A stretch of 64,000 nucleotides of DNA from positions 682,001-746,000 of the forward strand of contig NW_026946363.1 of assembly GCF_035222375.1 (NCBI RefSeq), given 5' to 3'. The DNA is from Podospora pseudocomata. Lineage: Eukaryota > Ascomycota > Sordariomycetes > Sordariales > Podosporaceae. Positions 22,595-33,120 of this stretch are shown here, one piece after another; position 1 is the first letter of the stretch; each line of letters starts with the position of its first letter. Both the position numbers and the translations under genes were made by a program. The notes under the pieces were generated by a model, which had not been told where the DNA came from, did not search any database, and was given only the letters and a program-made list of their open reading frames with translations.

Positions 22595-22902
22595 GTCGAC
22601 AAGTTGGACCAGAGGAATAGTATCACCCTAACCTTGCGGTAGATCGAACAGTCCCACTTGTCGTTACTCGGCGCCTTGCCTGGTCAATCATAGCCTCTTT
22701 TGGGTTCTTCGTTTTATTTTGTGCCACTGAAGGTTACACAATTTCGGACTCGACCTCGGGTACGTGCCTTCGTTGTGTTGCATAGCCAAAATGCCAAGTA
22801 CCTTCCTCGGACTTCAGGTTTTCTGTTTTCCGTTCCTGCCCATCTTTCCCCCGCGTTGGTTTCCACCTTAAACCAAAACCAGACTCGATACCGCCGGCCG
22901 CT

Positions 22903-24027
22903 ATGATGTTTGCTATTATTGCCGTATTATTGTTGCTCCTTTCTTTCTCCACCGCCGACAACCGCATCACCATCAAATCCTTCTCACTTTTTCTTCAGCA
23001 ACGCCAATGCGTCCAACTTTGTCTTTGGCAACCAGTTACGAGCTCGAGAGATGTGGCAGTCGCTATCGGGTGCGCCGAACCATGGGTTAACGAATGCTTC
23101 TGCCAGAGGGAGCTGGCTGGCAAGGCCTCCACGTTCATCTCCAACTGCGTAGCCAGTCGATGCGGGAGTCCACAGGAGATTGCTCCCTCGAGCGGCCCTG
23201 TTGCTAGTGGTTTGAGTGTTTACAACTCCTACTGCCAGGAAAACGGACTGCCTATACCAACCGTCGCGTCGATCTGGAGCTTTGATGCGTACAGTGCCCT
23301 GCCGCAGTGCGGCCGCCTGTGCTTCTGGCGTGCAAATAGGGACACTTATGATTTAATGCCACAAATGGGGTGTGGGGAACCTTGGGACAATGGGTGTTTG
23401 TGTGATAGGGAGAACAACGAAGAGAGAATAACAAGGGGGAAAGCTTTCATGACCGAGTGTATAGCTAGCCGGTGCGGGACAAGCCAAGATGGAATCTTGA
23501 CTGAGGCATTGAGGGCATGGGGGGATTATTGTGGGAGTGCTGGGTTGTCGTTGGTGGCCATCACTGAGGGAGCCGCCGTTGATTCATCAGTGACAACCAT
23601 AAGCATCGCTGTAGGACCCTCCCAGACAGACATCCAAACCGGAGAACCTGAAACAGGTAGGTTACCTTATCTGGTCCTGGCACTGTCGGTGAGATTATCA
23701 AAGCGATGGCTAACCTTTTGTTTGCTCATAGGCCAAATCTCTACTGGAGCGATTGTTGGAATAGTTGTGGGGGGTGTTGCAACTGTCGCTGCTGTTGTGA
23801 TCGCTGCGGCGCTGATCATGTACAGAAAACGGCAGAACAAGGCAAACATGGACAGATACGGCGCGGTAGAAAACCTGTCACCTCCGCAGAATGACAACAA
23901 TCAAGTTGGGGGGCCGAGAATAATGCACGAAAAACCGGCCGAGCCAGAGGTTGCAGAGGTCGCAGGCGCAAGACATGAACTATCGAATCGAGATGTGCAC
24001 CAGCGCATCTTGGAGCTACCGGCATAA
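22903..24027 (+). CDS. membrane protein with two tandem CFEM-like 8-Cys domains
   Basis: Two exons are inferred (22903-23656 and 23732-24027), giving about 349 aa. The first ATG opens a signal peptide (MMFAIIAVLLLLLSFSTA). Two Cys-rich blocks follow, each with eight Cys in CFEM order. One reads QCVQLC ... GCAEPWVNECFC ... NCVASRC ... YC. The second reads QCGRLC ... GCGEPWDNGCLC ... ECIASRC ... DYC. A short Ser/Thr linker leads to a TM helix (STGAIVGIVVGGVATVAAVVIAAALIMY) and a basic cytosolic tail of about 65 residues. CFEM domains bind haem or act at the fungal surface as receptors or virulence proteins. Most are GPI-anchored or precede seven-TM receptors; here they are single-pass. The intron is 75 nt, in frame and without stops, so unspliced mRNA would add 25 residues before the TM. 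Confidence 0.82.
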   Translation: MMFAIIAVLLLLLSFSTADNRITIKSFSLFLQQRQCVQLCLWQPVTSSRDVAVAIGCAEPWVNECFCQRELAGKASTFISNCVASRCGSPQEIAPSSGPVASGLSVYNSYCQENGLPIPTVASIWSFDAYSALPQCGRLCFWRANRDTYDLMPQMGCGEPWDNGCLCDRENNEERITRGKAFMTECIASRCGTSQDGILTEALRAWGDYCGSAGLSLVAITEGAAVDSSVTTISIAVGPSQTDIQTGEPETGRLPYLVLALSVRLSKRWLTFCLLIGQISTGAIVGIVVGGVATVAAVVIAAALIMYRKRQNKANMDRYGAVENLSPPQNDNNQVGGPRIMHEKPAEPEVAEVAGARHELSNRDVHQRILELPA

Positions 24028-24704
24028 TACTTCTGGGAGCGTTATTTAACACAAATATCATGAACTTGCGTGGAGTTGGATATTTGGGAATTGGACATAA
24101 AGAGTGTGGTCGAAGTTGCTAGCTTTGAGAGGCGAGTCGCACCCTATTATCACCAGACTACCCTCCCTACCTTACCTTCATAATAGGCTTTTTTGAACCG
24201 GTCACGTCACATCCATCAGATCATTTTAGGCCTACAACGCATGTTACATTTCCTATCTCATCTAATATTCTACTGTTGGTTCGTTTGGTGTGGTTGCGAG
24301 TCATGTAGGTATCTGGGCGACCATTTCCGGTTCGATGTACTTTAGAGGTCATATTAAAGATTAACCAGATCGACAATAGGTGGTAGCTCCCGCCATTCAA
24401 GCTTTCAAATGCGGGTAATATCTGTCGTCATTTCTATAGTTGCCGCAACCTTCTCCGCTCACAACAACTCAATCTACGTGCCGCTCCAATCGGGTCGGCT
24501 TCCTATATTATGGCTTTGGATCAACGAGGGGTACCGGCGTGTATTATCGACCACACGGAATCCATCCTCGTATCTCTGCCATTTCATTCTTGTTTTCCAT
24601 ATCCAGACCGTCAAACCTGGCGTCTACATATGACTTCAATCATCAGGTCTCATGCATTACCCCTTTTGTTGTCCTGGACACAAGTGTCAACGTGAAAGCC
24701 AATC
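24028..24704. other. intergenic region
   Basis: Promoter of the xylosidase gene. No gene or repeat is supported. Confidence 0.5.
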
Positions 24705-27176
24705 ATGAAACTCAATAAGCCATTCCTGGCCATTTATTTGGCTTTCAACTTGGCCGAGGCTTCGAAAACTCCGGATTGCATCAATGGTCCGCTGGCAAAG
24801 ACCTTGGCATGTGATACAACGGCGTCACCTCCTGCGAGAGCAGCTGCTCTTGTGCAGGCTTTAAATATCACGGAAAAGCTTGTGAATCTAGTGGAGTATG
24901 TCAAGTCAAGAGAAGCTCCTTTAGGGATTTCAATTCAGCTAATCACTCCTCGCAGCATGAGCCTCGGTGCAGAAAGGATCGGCCTTCCAGCTTATGCTTG
25001 GTGGAACGAAGCTCTTCATGGTGTTGCCGCGTCGCCTGGGGTCTCGTTCAATCAGGCCGGACAAGAATTCTCACACGCTACTTCATTTGCGAATACCATT
25101 ACGCTAGCAGCCGCCTTTGACAATGACCTGGTTTACGAGGTGGCGGATACCATCAGCACTGAAGCGCGAGCGTTCAGCAATGCCGAGCTCGCTGGACTGG
25201 ATTACTGGACGCCTAACATCAACCCGTACAAAGATCCGAGATGGGGGAGGGGCCATGAGGTTTGCTACCTTAGCCTTCTTTTCCGTGCCGTGCAGTAGCT
25301 GAGAACTCAAAAGACACCCGGAGAAGATCCGGTACACATCAAAGGCTACGTCCAAGCACTTCTCGAGGGCCTAGAAGGGAGAGATAAGATCAGAAAGGTG
25401 ATTGCCACTTGTAAACACTTTGCAGCCTATGATTTGGAGAGGTGGCAAGGGGCTCTTAGATACAGGTTCAATGCTGTTGTGACCTCGCAGGATCTTTCGG
25501 AGTACTACCTCCAACCGTTTCAACAATGCGCTCGAGACAGCAAGGTCGGGTCTTTCATGTGCTCATATAATGCCCTCAACGGAACACCGGCATGTGCAAG
25601 CACGTATTTGATGGACGACATCCTTCGAAAACACTGGAATTGGACCGAGCACAACAACTATATTACGAGCGACTGTAATGCTATTCAGGTATGAACTTGC
25701 CGGAGTTGTGGTGTCTAATTTATGCCTCTGACATGTTGACAGGACTTCCTCCCCAACTTTCACAACTTCAGCCAAACTCCAGCTCAAGCCGCCGCTGATG
25801 CTTATAACGCTGGTACAGACACCGTCTGTGAGGTGCCTGGATACCCCCCACTCACAGATGTAATCGGAGCATACAATCAGTCTCTGCTGTCAGAGGAAAT
25901 TATCGACCGAGCACTTCGCAGATTATACGAAGGCCTCATCCGAGCTGGCTATCTTGACTCAGCCTCCCCACATCCATACACCAAAATCTCATGGTCCCAA
26001 GTAAACACCCCCAAAGCCCAAGCCCTGGCTCTCCAGTCCGCCACCGACGGGATAGTCCTTCTGAAAAACAACGGCCTCCTTCCCCTAGACCTCACCAACA
26101 AAACCATAGCCCTCATAGGCCACTGGGCTAATGCAACCCGCCAAATGCTAGGCGGCTACAGCGGTATCCCCCCTTACTACGCCAACCCAATCTATGCAGC
26201 CACCCAGCTCAACGTCACTTTTCATCACGCCCCAGGACCGGTGAACCAGTCATCTCCCTCCCCAAATGACACCTGGACCTCCCCCGCCCTCTCCGCGGCT
26301 TCCAAATCGGATATCATCCTCTACCTCGGCGGCACCGACCTCTCCATCGCAGCCGAAGACCGAGACAGAGACTCCATCGCCTGGCCATCCGCTCAGCTTT
26401 CCTTGTTAACCTCCCTCGCCCAGATGGGAAAACCCACAATCGTAGCAAGACTAGGCGACCAAGTAGACGACACCCCCCTGCTCTCCAACCCAAACATCTC
26501 CTCCATCCTATGGGTAGGCTACCCAGGCCAATCAGGCGGAACAGCCCTCTTCAACATCATCACCGGAGTCAGCTCCCCCGCCGCTCGACTGCCCGTCACA
26601 GTCTACCCAGAAACTTACACCTCCCTCATCCCCCTGACAGCCATGTCCCTCCGCCCAACCTCCGCCCGCCCAGGTCGGACCTACAGGTGGTACCCCTCCC
26701 CCGTGCTCCCCTTCGGCCACGGCCTCCACTACACAACCTTTACCGCCAAATTCGGCGTCTTTGAGTCCCTCACCATCAACATTGCCGAACTCGTTTCCAA
26801 CTGTAGCGAACGATACCTCGACCTCTGCCGGTTCCCGCAGGTGTCCGTCTGGGTGTCGAATACGGGAGAACTCAAATCTGATTATGTCGCCCTTGTTTTT
26901 GTCAGGGGTGAGTACGGACCGGAGCCGTACCCGATCAAGACGCTGGTGGGGTACAAGCGGATAAGGGATATCGAGCCGGGGACTACGGGGGCGGCGCCGG
27001 TGGGGGTGGTGCTGGGGGATTTGGCTAGGGTGGATTTGGGGGGGAATAGGGTTTTGTTTCCGGGGAGGTATGAGTTTCTGCTGGATGTGGAGGGGGGGAG
27101 GGATAGGGTTGTGATCGAGTTGGTTGGGGAGGAGGTGGTGTTGGAGAAGTTTCCTCAGCCGCCTGCGGCGGGTTGA
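24705..27176 (+). CDS. secreted GH3 beta-xylosidase
   Basis: Four exons: 24705-24895, 24956-25259, 25314-25688 and 25743-27176, giving about 767 aa, the usual size for fungal GH3 xylosidases. A signal peptide (to about residue 20) precedes the GH3 N-terminal barrel. Landmarks are [43 protein letters not shown] (rebuilt across intron 2), CKHFAAYDLE and the nucleophile motif ITSDCNAI, with D286 as predicted nucleophile. The GH3 C-terminal domain (LLKNNGLLPL) and a fibronectin-III-like end (PVLPFGHGLHYTTF) follow. The enzyme removes xylose from the non-reducing ends of xylo-oligosaccharides and would work with the acetylxylan esterase at 44149. Intron 1 is 60 nt, in frame and stop-free; it was removed because VDMSLGAERIGLPAY then matches the family. 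Codon choice flips near 26850. Confidence 0.94.
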
Positions 27177-27371
27177 GAAGATCAAGAGAGAGCAAGACGA
27201 ATCGGTACAGATTGTGCTGATTCAACCTACCTACTTATGTGTTTGGAGTCAACTATCTCTTGGGCCCAGCCTGTCAACAACTCTCGCTTTTTATGTGTAG
27301 CTCTACCATCCTGGTAGCCTGACATATCCTCCAAGGTTCCCTGCTTCTCACTCAACTCTGCTTGTGTCTCG

Positions 27372-28102
27372 CTATAACGCTCGTTGAGGTCTCGTCACAG
27401 CATTGACTGCCGTCTTGGCCTGGAGATCAACTCGGCTACACAGCAAGTTAGAAAACAGCTTTGAACTTCTCGTGGAAAATATCCAAAATTTGCTCACCAT
27501 AATGGACATGTAACCGCAAACTGCAGCAGCCACGGGTCAACGCACGACGGGTGAAAGATATGTCCACATGACAACTTCCGAACATCACCTCCTTCGACAA
27601 AGTCCTCGGTGCAGATGGCGCAGCTATGACTTCTTGTTGATGATCGTTTCTTTTCGGGCCTCAGCGTGCCGCTTTCTCTGCGACAGATTAGTTGGCATGT
27701 ATCAGTGGTAGACAACGAGCAATCTGCAACTTACAACGCGCCATCACTGTGTTCAGTTGATGGAGTCGCTGCCCTGTCCTTCTTCTTCTGAGCCCAGCTC
27801 CAAAATCTCAACCTTGTCCTCGTCCATACTGAAACAGATTTTGCTCGTCCCGGACTCTCCAGCTCGTCGATGAGGGCTTCGTTGTACTTGACGACCGGCA
27901 TCAACTGCAGGGTTTCTTCCCCAACGCCAGCTCTCCCCCCTCGTATCCGCTCGGTGATAGTCTCGCGGATTACTTCGAGGGTTGAGGATCGCTGGGCGAC
28001 GAAGACGCAACCTAGGATGAGAATGGCGATCATGATGGCGAGAATGACAGAGGTAGCAGGAGGGCCAGCGTGGGGAGAATCGTTGGGGTCGACAGCTGCC
28101 AT
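27372..28102 (-). CDS. membrane-anchored RING-H2 zinc-finger protein (probable E3 ubiquitin ligase)
   Basis: Three exons on the minus strand (28102-27735, 27677-27498 and 27435-27372) give about 203 aa. One TM helix lies near the N-terminus ([20 protein letters not shown]). A linker of about 90 residues is followed by a C-terminal RING-H2 (CAICTEDF ... [16 protein letters not shown] ... CPLC). The last Cys of the RING is restored only by splicing across intron 2 (TG|C), which supports the model. RING-H2 proteins of this build pass ubiquitin to membrane or endosomal targets. The start at 28102 was preferred over an upstream in-frame Met because an AT-rich TATA-like stretch (28139-28152) lies just upstream. 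Confidence 0.85.
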
Positions 28103-29600
28103 GATCAAGCTGGATAGGAGTGCTCCCGATGATCGAGAGTATATAAATATAGTGGCAGGAATAGACAATCCGTGGGTCCAAAATGCGGCGTCACATAGGG
28201 TAGCTGGTTTCAGCAACCCAGAATTATTTGAGAGTCAGGTTCAACGCCAAAACGTTGACGAGAAAGAGGGCGAGCCATGGGTACAGAAAGGCTGGGATGG
28301 ATGGTATTTGAAGAAGGACAGGCGTAACAATGGGTGCTGCCCATGGTCGGGCCATAATGGTGCTGGTGCAATCCGCGCCACCGTTCATAACTCAGAACTG
28401 CCTCGTGGACTTGGACAGTTCATCGTGACACAGACGCCCTCGGGAATCGGTACTTCCACAACCGGTACTTCGGTCATGCTGTGCTTCAGCTTGAAAGCGA
28501 AAAGATTGGCGGCGGAACTCAGCGTTCGGCATGCTTCCCCGAGGAGATAGCTTGGGAAAGGGGATGAGGTGATATCGGGGTTGAGCAGTGATCATGATGG
28601 AGGGGCGGGAACGGGCACCAATTGCCCCTGACTGATTTAGCTAAATTTGACGTAACAAATAACACTGTGAGACAGATGACAGCCCGCGTTTTTCTTCATG
28701 ATGAGACGGGATGGAATAGTGAAGGTGGGCGAAGTGTGCTTTATGAGTGATTTGAGTTCTGGGGGCACCTGAGGACTTGTAAGTGGTGTGCAGCCATCAT
28801 AATGCTTGGCGGGCCAGTGGCGGGCCAATGATGGGCCGCAAAAGCGAGGGAAACAAGAGAAAAGGGAAGGCATAGAGACTTGGGGAACCTGACGCCAGGA
28901 TCGCATCAAATGGTGGGGATCATGTGTAGCACAAGGGCTCATAGATGAACAGCGACGTGGTTTGTCTGTGTACCAGCAGGCCCATAGAGCTTATAGAAAG
29001 AGAGACAGGGCATTTACTCCTGTCAACTGGTGAGAATATTATTCTGCATCACTAGATTTGGAGCGTAGGGATCCCATCGCGACACTTGGCTTGTTCTGGT
29101 GTTGATTATTGCTAAACAAGGCTCTGAAAGTGTGCCAGTTTGTCTAAATGTCCTGGAGTAGACGAGCAATGAAGAATTGTAAGCTCAATAATGGTTCATG
29201 AACACTCGTTTGATGGCCGAACCAGGCCTCGAAGCGCCGGATGTTGTCACTGAGATGGCGTTGTTAGCGCATAGTGGGGTCTGTTCTAGAACCCCGCCTT
29301 CAACGTCGATGGAAAATCGGTGCGGGGCAGAGCTTCCCCATATTCTGGCCAATCACAAGCTCGGATTCCCATCGAAAGACATCGAAAGTCCAGAGCTTTC
29401 CATGAGCCTTGTGCGAGGTCTCCGGATACACTCCTGCCCTTTGGTGCTGAAAACCTTCTTCTGCAGCTTGACCTGCCTATTTGTAGACTGTTTCTCTCCC
29501 AACAGTCAACAACTCTTCAGACCATAACACCAAGCACACCAAGAGATACCCTTACCTGCTTTTCTTTCCCAGCGATACCCCACCACAGTAACTCAGCACC
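28103..29600. other. 1.5-kb divergent intergenic region
   Basis: This lies between the RING gene (minus) and STI1 (plus). No gene is supported; frames around 27870-28550 plus are mainly antisense to the RING gene. Confidence 0.5.
28139..28152 (-). promoter_or_regulatory. AT-rich TATA-like element of the RING gene
   Basis: This 14-base stretch of almost only A and T lies about 38-50 bases before the chosen start. It helps decide the start codon. It is weak evidence by itself. Confidence 0.3.
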
Positions 29601-31555
29601 ATGTCCACAGCCGACGAGCTCAAGGCTCTGGGCAACAAGGCCATTGCCGCGAAGAACTTCGACGAGGCCATGTAAGGCTCCCAAAGACCCCATCGCCTTG
29701 GCACAGAATACTTCTGGTGGAAAGAGGAAGGACTGTTGCTAACCTACTGGCTGCAGTGACAAGTTCACACAGGCTATCGCCATCGACCCACAAAACCACA
29801 TCCTCTACAGCAACCGCTCGGCTGCTTATGCTTCGAAGAAGGACTGGGACCACGCCCTCGAGGATGCCCAGAAGACCACAGAACTGAAGCCAGACTGGCC
29901 AAAGGGGTGGGGCCGTAAGGGCACCGCGCTGTATGGCAAGGGCGACCTTCTTGGTGCCCACGATGCCTACGAGGAGGGTCTCAAGATCGATCCCAACAAT
30001 GCTGGCATGAAGAATGATCTTGCTTCGGTCAAGCGTGCAATGGAGGCAGAGGCGGGACCTGGTAAGTGTTGGCATTGTCACTCGGCATGGAAAACGGGAT
30101 GTTGATAAATGTCTTAGGTTTCGGCGGTGACCCAACTGGCGGTATTGGGCAGATGTTCAGCGACCCGAACCTTATCCAGAAGCTTGCGAGCAACCCAAAG
30201 ACCAGTGCCTTACTTGCCGACCCGGGCTTTATGGCCAAGCTGCAGGCTATCAAGCAGAACCCCAACAACACACAAGAGCTCTTCAGCGACCCCAGGTTTA
30301 TTCAAGTGCTGGGCGTCTTGATGGGTGTTGATATGACGATGGCCGATCCTGGCTCCCAACCGGGTGCCTCCGGCTCTGCTAAGGAGGCCGAGGAGGATGT
30401 GCCAATGCCGGATGCTAAGCCTGCCGAACCAAAGAAGGCCCCTGAGCCGGAGCCGGAGCCGGAGCCTGAAAACGAGGAGGCCCTGGAGAAGAAGAAGGCA
30501 AAGGAGGCTGCCGATAAGGAAAAGCAGCTCGGTACCGAGAACTACAAGAAGCGCAACTTTGACGAGGCTATCAAGCACTACCAGGCTGCGTGGGATCTCC
30601 ACAAGGACATCACCTACCTCAACAACCTCGGTGCGGCTTACTTCGAGAAGGGTGACTACCAGGCCTGCATCGATACTTGCACTAAGGCTGCTGAAGAAGG
30701 TCGTGCTCTCTATGCCGATTTCAAACTCATTGCCAAGTCGTACGCCCGTGTTGGTACTGCTTATGAGAAGCTGGGCGATCTTGCGCAGGCTATCGACTAC
30801 TACAACATGTCTCTTCGTGAGCACCGGACACCAGATGTGGTCACCAAGGTCCGGAACGCCGAGCGCAACAAGATTGAGGCTGCGCGCAAGGCGTACATCG
30901 ACCCAGAAAAGGCCGAAGAGGCTCGCGTGGAGGGCAACACGAAGTTCAAAGAGTCGGACTGGCCAGGGGCCGTTGCTGCCTACTCAGAGATGATCAAGCG
31001 TGCGCCGGATGATCCTCGCGGATACAGCAACCGCGCGGCTGCCTTCATTAAGCTGCTCGAGTTCCCCAGTGCTCTTGATGACTGCGACGCCGCCATCAAG
31101 AAGGACCCCAAGTTCATCCGCGCCTACATTCGCAAGGCTCAGGCCTACTATGGCATGCGCGAGTACAGCAAGTGTGTTGACGCATGCACTGAGGCCCATA
31201 CCGTGGACAATGAGCACCACAAGGGTGCCAATGCTAAGGAGATTGAGCAGCAGCAGCAAAAGGCGTTCACTGCCATGTACTCGGCGCGCGAGAATGAGAC
31301 TGAGGAGCAGACCAGAGAGCGTCTGGCCCGTGACCCTGAGGTGAGTTTTTCTGGCCGCTAGTTTGGCAGTTTCGTGATATCTTGACTAACATTTGGGAAC
31401 AGATCATGGGTATCATGGCTGACCCAGTCATGCAAGCTATCCTACAGCAAGCGCAGTCGGATCCTGCTGCTCTGAACGAGCACATGAGAAACCCTACGGT
31501 TCGCACCAAGATCCAGAAGCTGATGGCCGCCGGTGTTATTCGTGTTGGTAGGTAA
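29601..31555 (+). CDS. sti1: Hsp70/Hsp90-organising co-chaperone Sti1/Hop
   Basis: Four exons: 29601-29671, 29757-30061, 30118-31340 and 31403-31555, giving about 583 aa, the normal length for fungal Sti1. The domain order is TPR1 (about 1-115, from ADELKALGNKAIAAKNFDEAI), DP1 (about 130-190, FGGDPTGGIGQMFSDPNL), a Glu/Pro/Lys linker, TPR2A (from about 262, KQLGTENYKKRNFDEAIKHY), TPR2B (from about 400, RVEGNTKFKESDWPGAVAAYSEM) and the C-terminal DP2 (IMADPVMQAILQQAQSDP). The protein links Hsp70 and Hsp90 and helps hand over clients in the cytosol. All three introns lie at family-consistent points, and the first and last exons were placed by the conserved N- and C-termini. Confidence 0.97.
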
Positions 31556-32039
31556 AGAATGGGTTGGATGGGCTTCGTGACGGAGTAGGGTGTTTGATTC
31601 CTCAACTATAATTTCCGGGGTTTTAAAGTGATATCTGGTCGTTAATGAGTTGCATGAGAAATGATTTTGCACTGCTGTAGGAGACATGGCATTCTGACAG
31701 AACAATGAGACATCTGTTAAAAGTCATGACTTTATTTTGTTGGTGACTGTGTGACTGTTTCAGATGGTGACGTTGATCAACGGGGATATTCCTTTTGGAA
31801 ATGTTTAGGGGACTGATGATCGTCACACGTTTGATGGGTGGAAATGGAGCTTGTATAGTGTCACGATCAACGGACATGGGACACCGACAAAGCTGTTAAT
31901 AAGTTGAAGCCCATTCTAGGTCCGACCTAAATGGTTCGATGACACGGCCAGCTCAGCGTGCTGCCATAAAAGCCATCTTATATGACGCCGTCACAAACGC
32001 CTCCCGACTCTTCTTTCCCCATGGGTATCCTTAACCGCC
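31556..32039. other. intergenic region between convergent genes
   Basis: Shared 3' flank of STI1 (plus) and the nicotinamidase gene (minus). Nothing else was seen. Confidence 0.5.
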
Positions 32040-33120
32040 TCAATCCTTCTTAAACAACCTCTGCACCTCCTCACTCTCCACGCTCACGACCCTCACCCCA
32101 CCAATACTCTCCATCTCCTTTTTGCACTCCTCCCACCCGCCCGGGTTAACGGTCTTGGTCCCCTCCTCAATAATCACCGTCTGGAACCCTTCCTTTGTAG
32201 CATCATACGCCGTGTGCTTGACGCAGTAATCCCCCGCCAGCCCGACAACATAGACGTGCGTCACCTTTTCGTCGTGGAGCAGCTTGGCCAGTCCGGAATC
32301 GCAGACTCGTTCGCCGGTGGGGGTGGGGGGGAAAGGGTCGAAGAAGGCGGAGTACATCTCCACTCTGGGGTCGAGGCCCTTTTTGATGATGTGGGTGAAG
32401 TGTTGGGAGGAGAGCTCGGGGATGAGGGAGGCGCCGGGGGTAGATTGGATGCAGTGGGGGGGCCAGAGAAGGGTGGTGTAGGATTGGGAGGGATTGAGGG
32501 GGTTGGTGATTGTGTGCGAGGTGACGAAGGGAGGGGGGTTGGAGGGGTGGTTGGGGGCGAAGGAGATGTGGTTTGGGGGGTGCCAGTCTTGGGTTGCGAT
32601 TTTGAGGGGGAGGGTGCGGGGGGGAAGGGTGAGGAGGGTGTTGATTAGGGGCGTTATTGTGCGACCGAGGGGGACGGCGAGGGAGCCGGACTAGGGTGGT
32701 GGATTGTTAGTAGATGTTTTGTAGATGGGAGATATGGGGAGGAATGTGTATGTGGGAATGTTGTGTGAGGTGATGGGTCAATGAGGTAGTGAGAGGGTGT
32801 TGTGAGAGCGAGGTGTGAGAGGTGAGTCGAGGTCAGGAATGGTGAGTGTGAGAGGTGAAAGTGAGCTTGTGAGAGCATGTGTGAGGGGACACGACCCCGC
32901 TCAGGAGATTTTTGGGATTCGACTTGTGAAAGATGTAACCAGCCATAATTTCACATGAACTTGAGGAAATGAAATAGTATTGCAAAAGACTGTGTTCATT
33001 ATATGCAAATGCGGAAGATAGCGTGAGAAATAGCAGGTCGGTGCTTACTGGTGGGCAAAAGTCTTCCTGCATGTCCACCACCAGCAGTGCTGGCCGGAAG
33101 CTTGACTGAGAGTCCGCCAT
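32040..33120 (-). CDS. nicotinamidase (Pnc1-type, isochorismatase fold)
   Basis: Two exons on the minus strand: 33120-33049 and 32690-32040, giving about 240 aa. The catalytic triad is visible: Asp16 in LLVVDMQEDF, Lys in HIIKKGLDP, and Cys in GLAGDYCVKHTA. The metal-site motif QDWHPPNHISF is also present. The enzyme hydrolyses nicotinamide to nicotinate for NAD+ salvage, and in fungi it relieves nicotinamide inhibition of sirtuins. The exon join (FCPP|SGSLAVP) restores the conserved D-F-x-P-x-G-S-L motif. The 358-nt intron (32691-33048) is long and strongly pyrimidine-rich on the coding strand. Codons change from C-rich to G-rich along exon 2. Confidence 0.93.

Larger units (their letters stand above)
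19739..22902. other. 3.2-kb gene-poor region
   Basis: This is the divergent upstream region of the bZIP gene (minus) and the CFEM-like gene (plus). No gene is supported: frames such as 20661-21143 plus and 21799-22194 minus lack family motifs and signal peptides. It contains an 11-bp tandem repeat at 22059-22096 and a TATA box at 22587. Regulatory genes often have long upstream regions, and non-coding transcripts are possible. Confidence 0.45.

Noticed and set aside
26532-27185. 217-aa minus-strand frame over the xylosidase end
   Set aside because: Created by the G-rich codon block on the other strand; not a gene.
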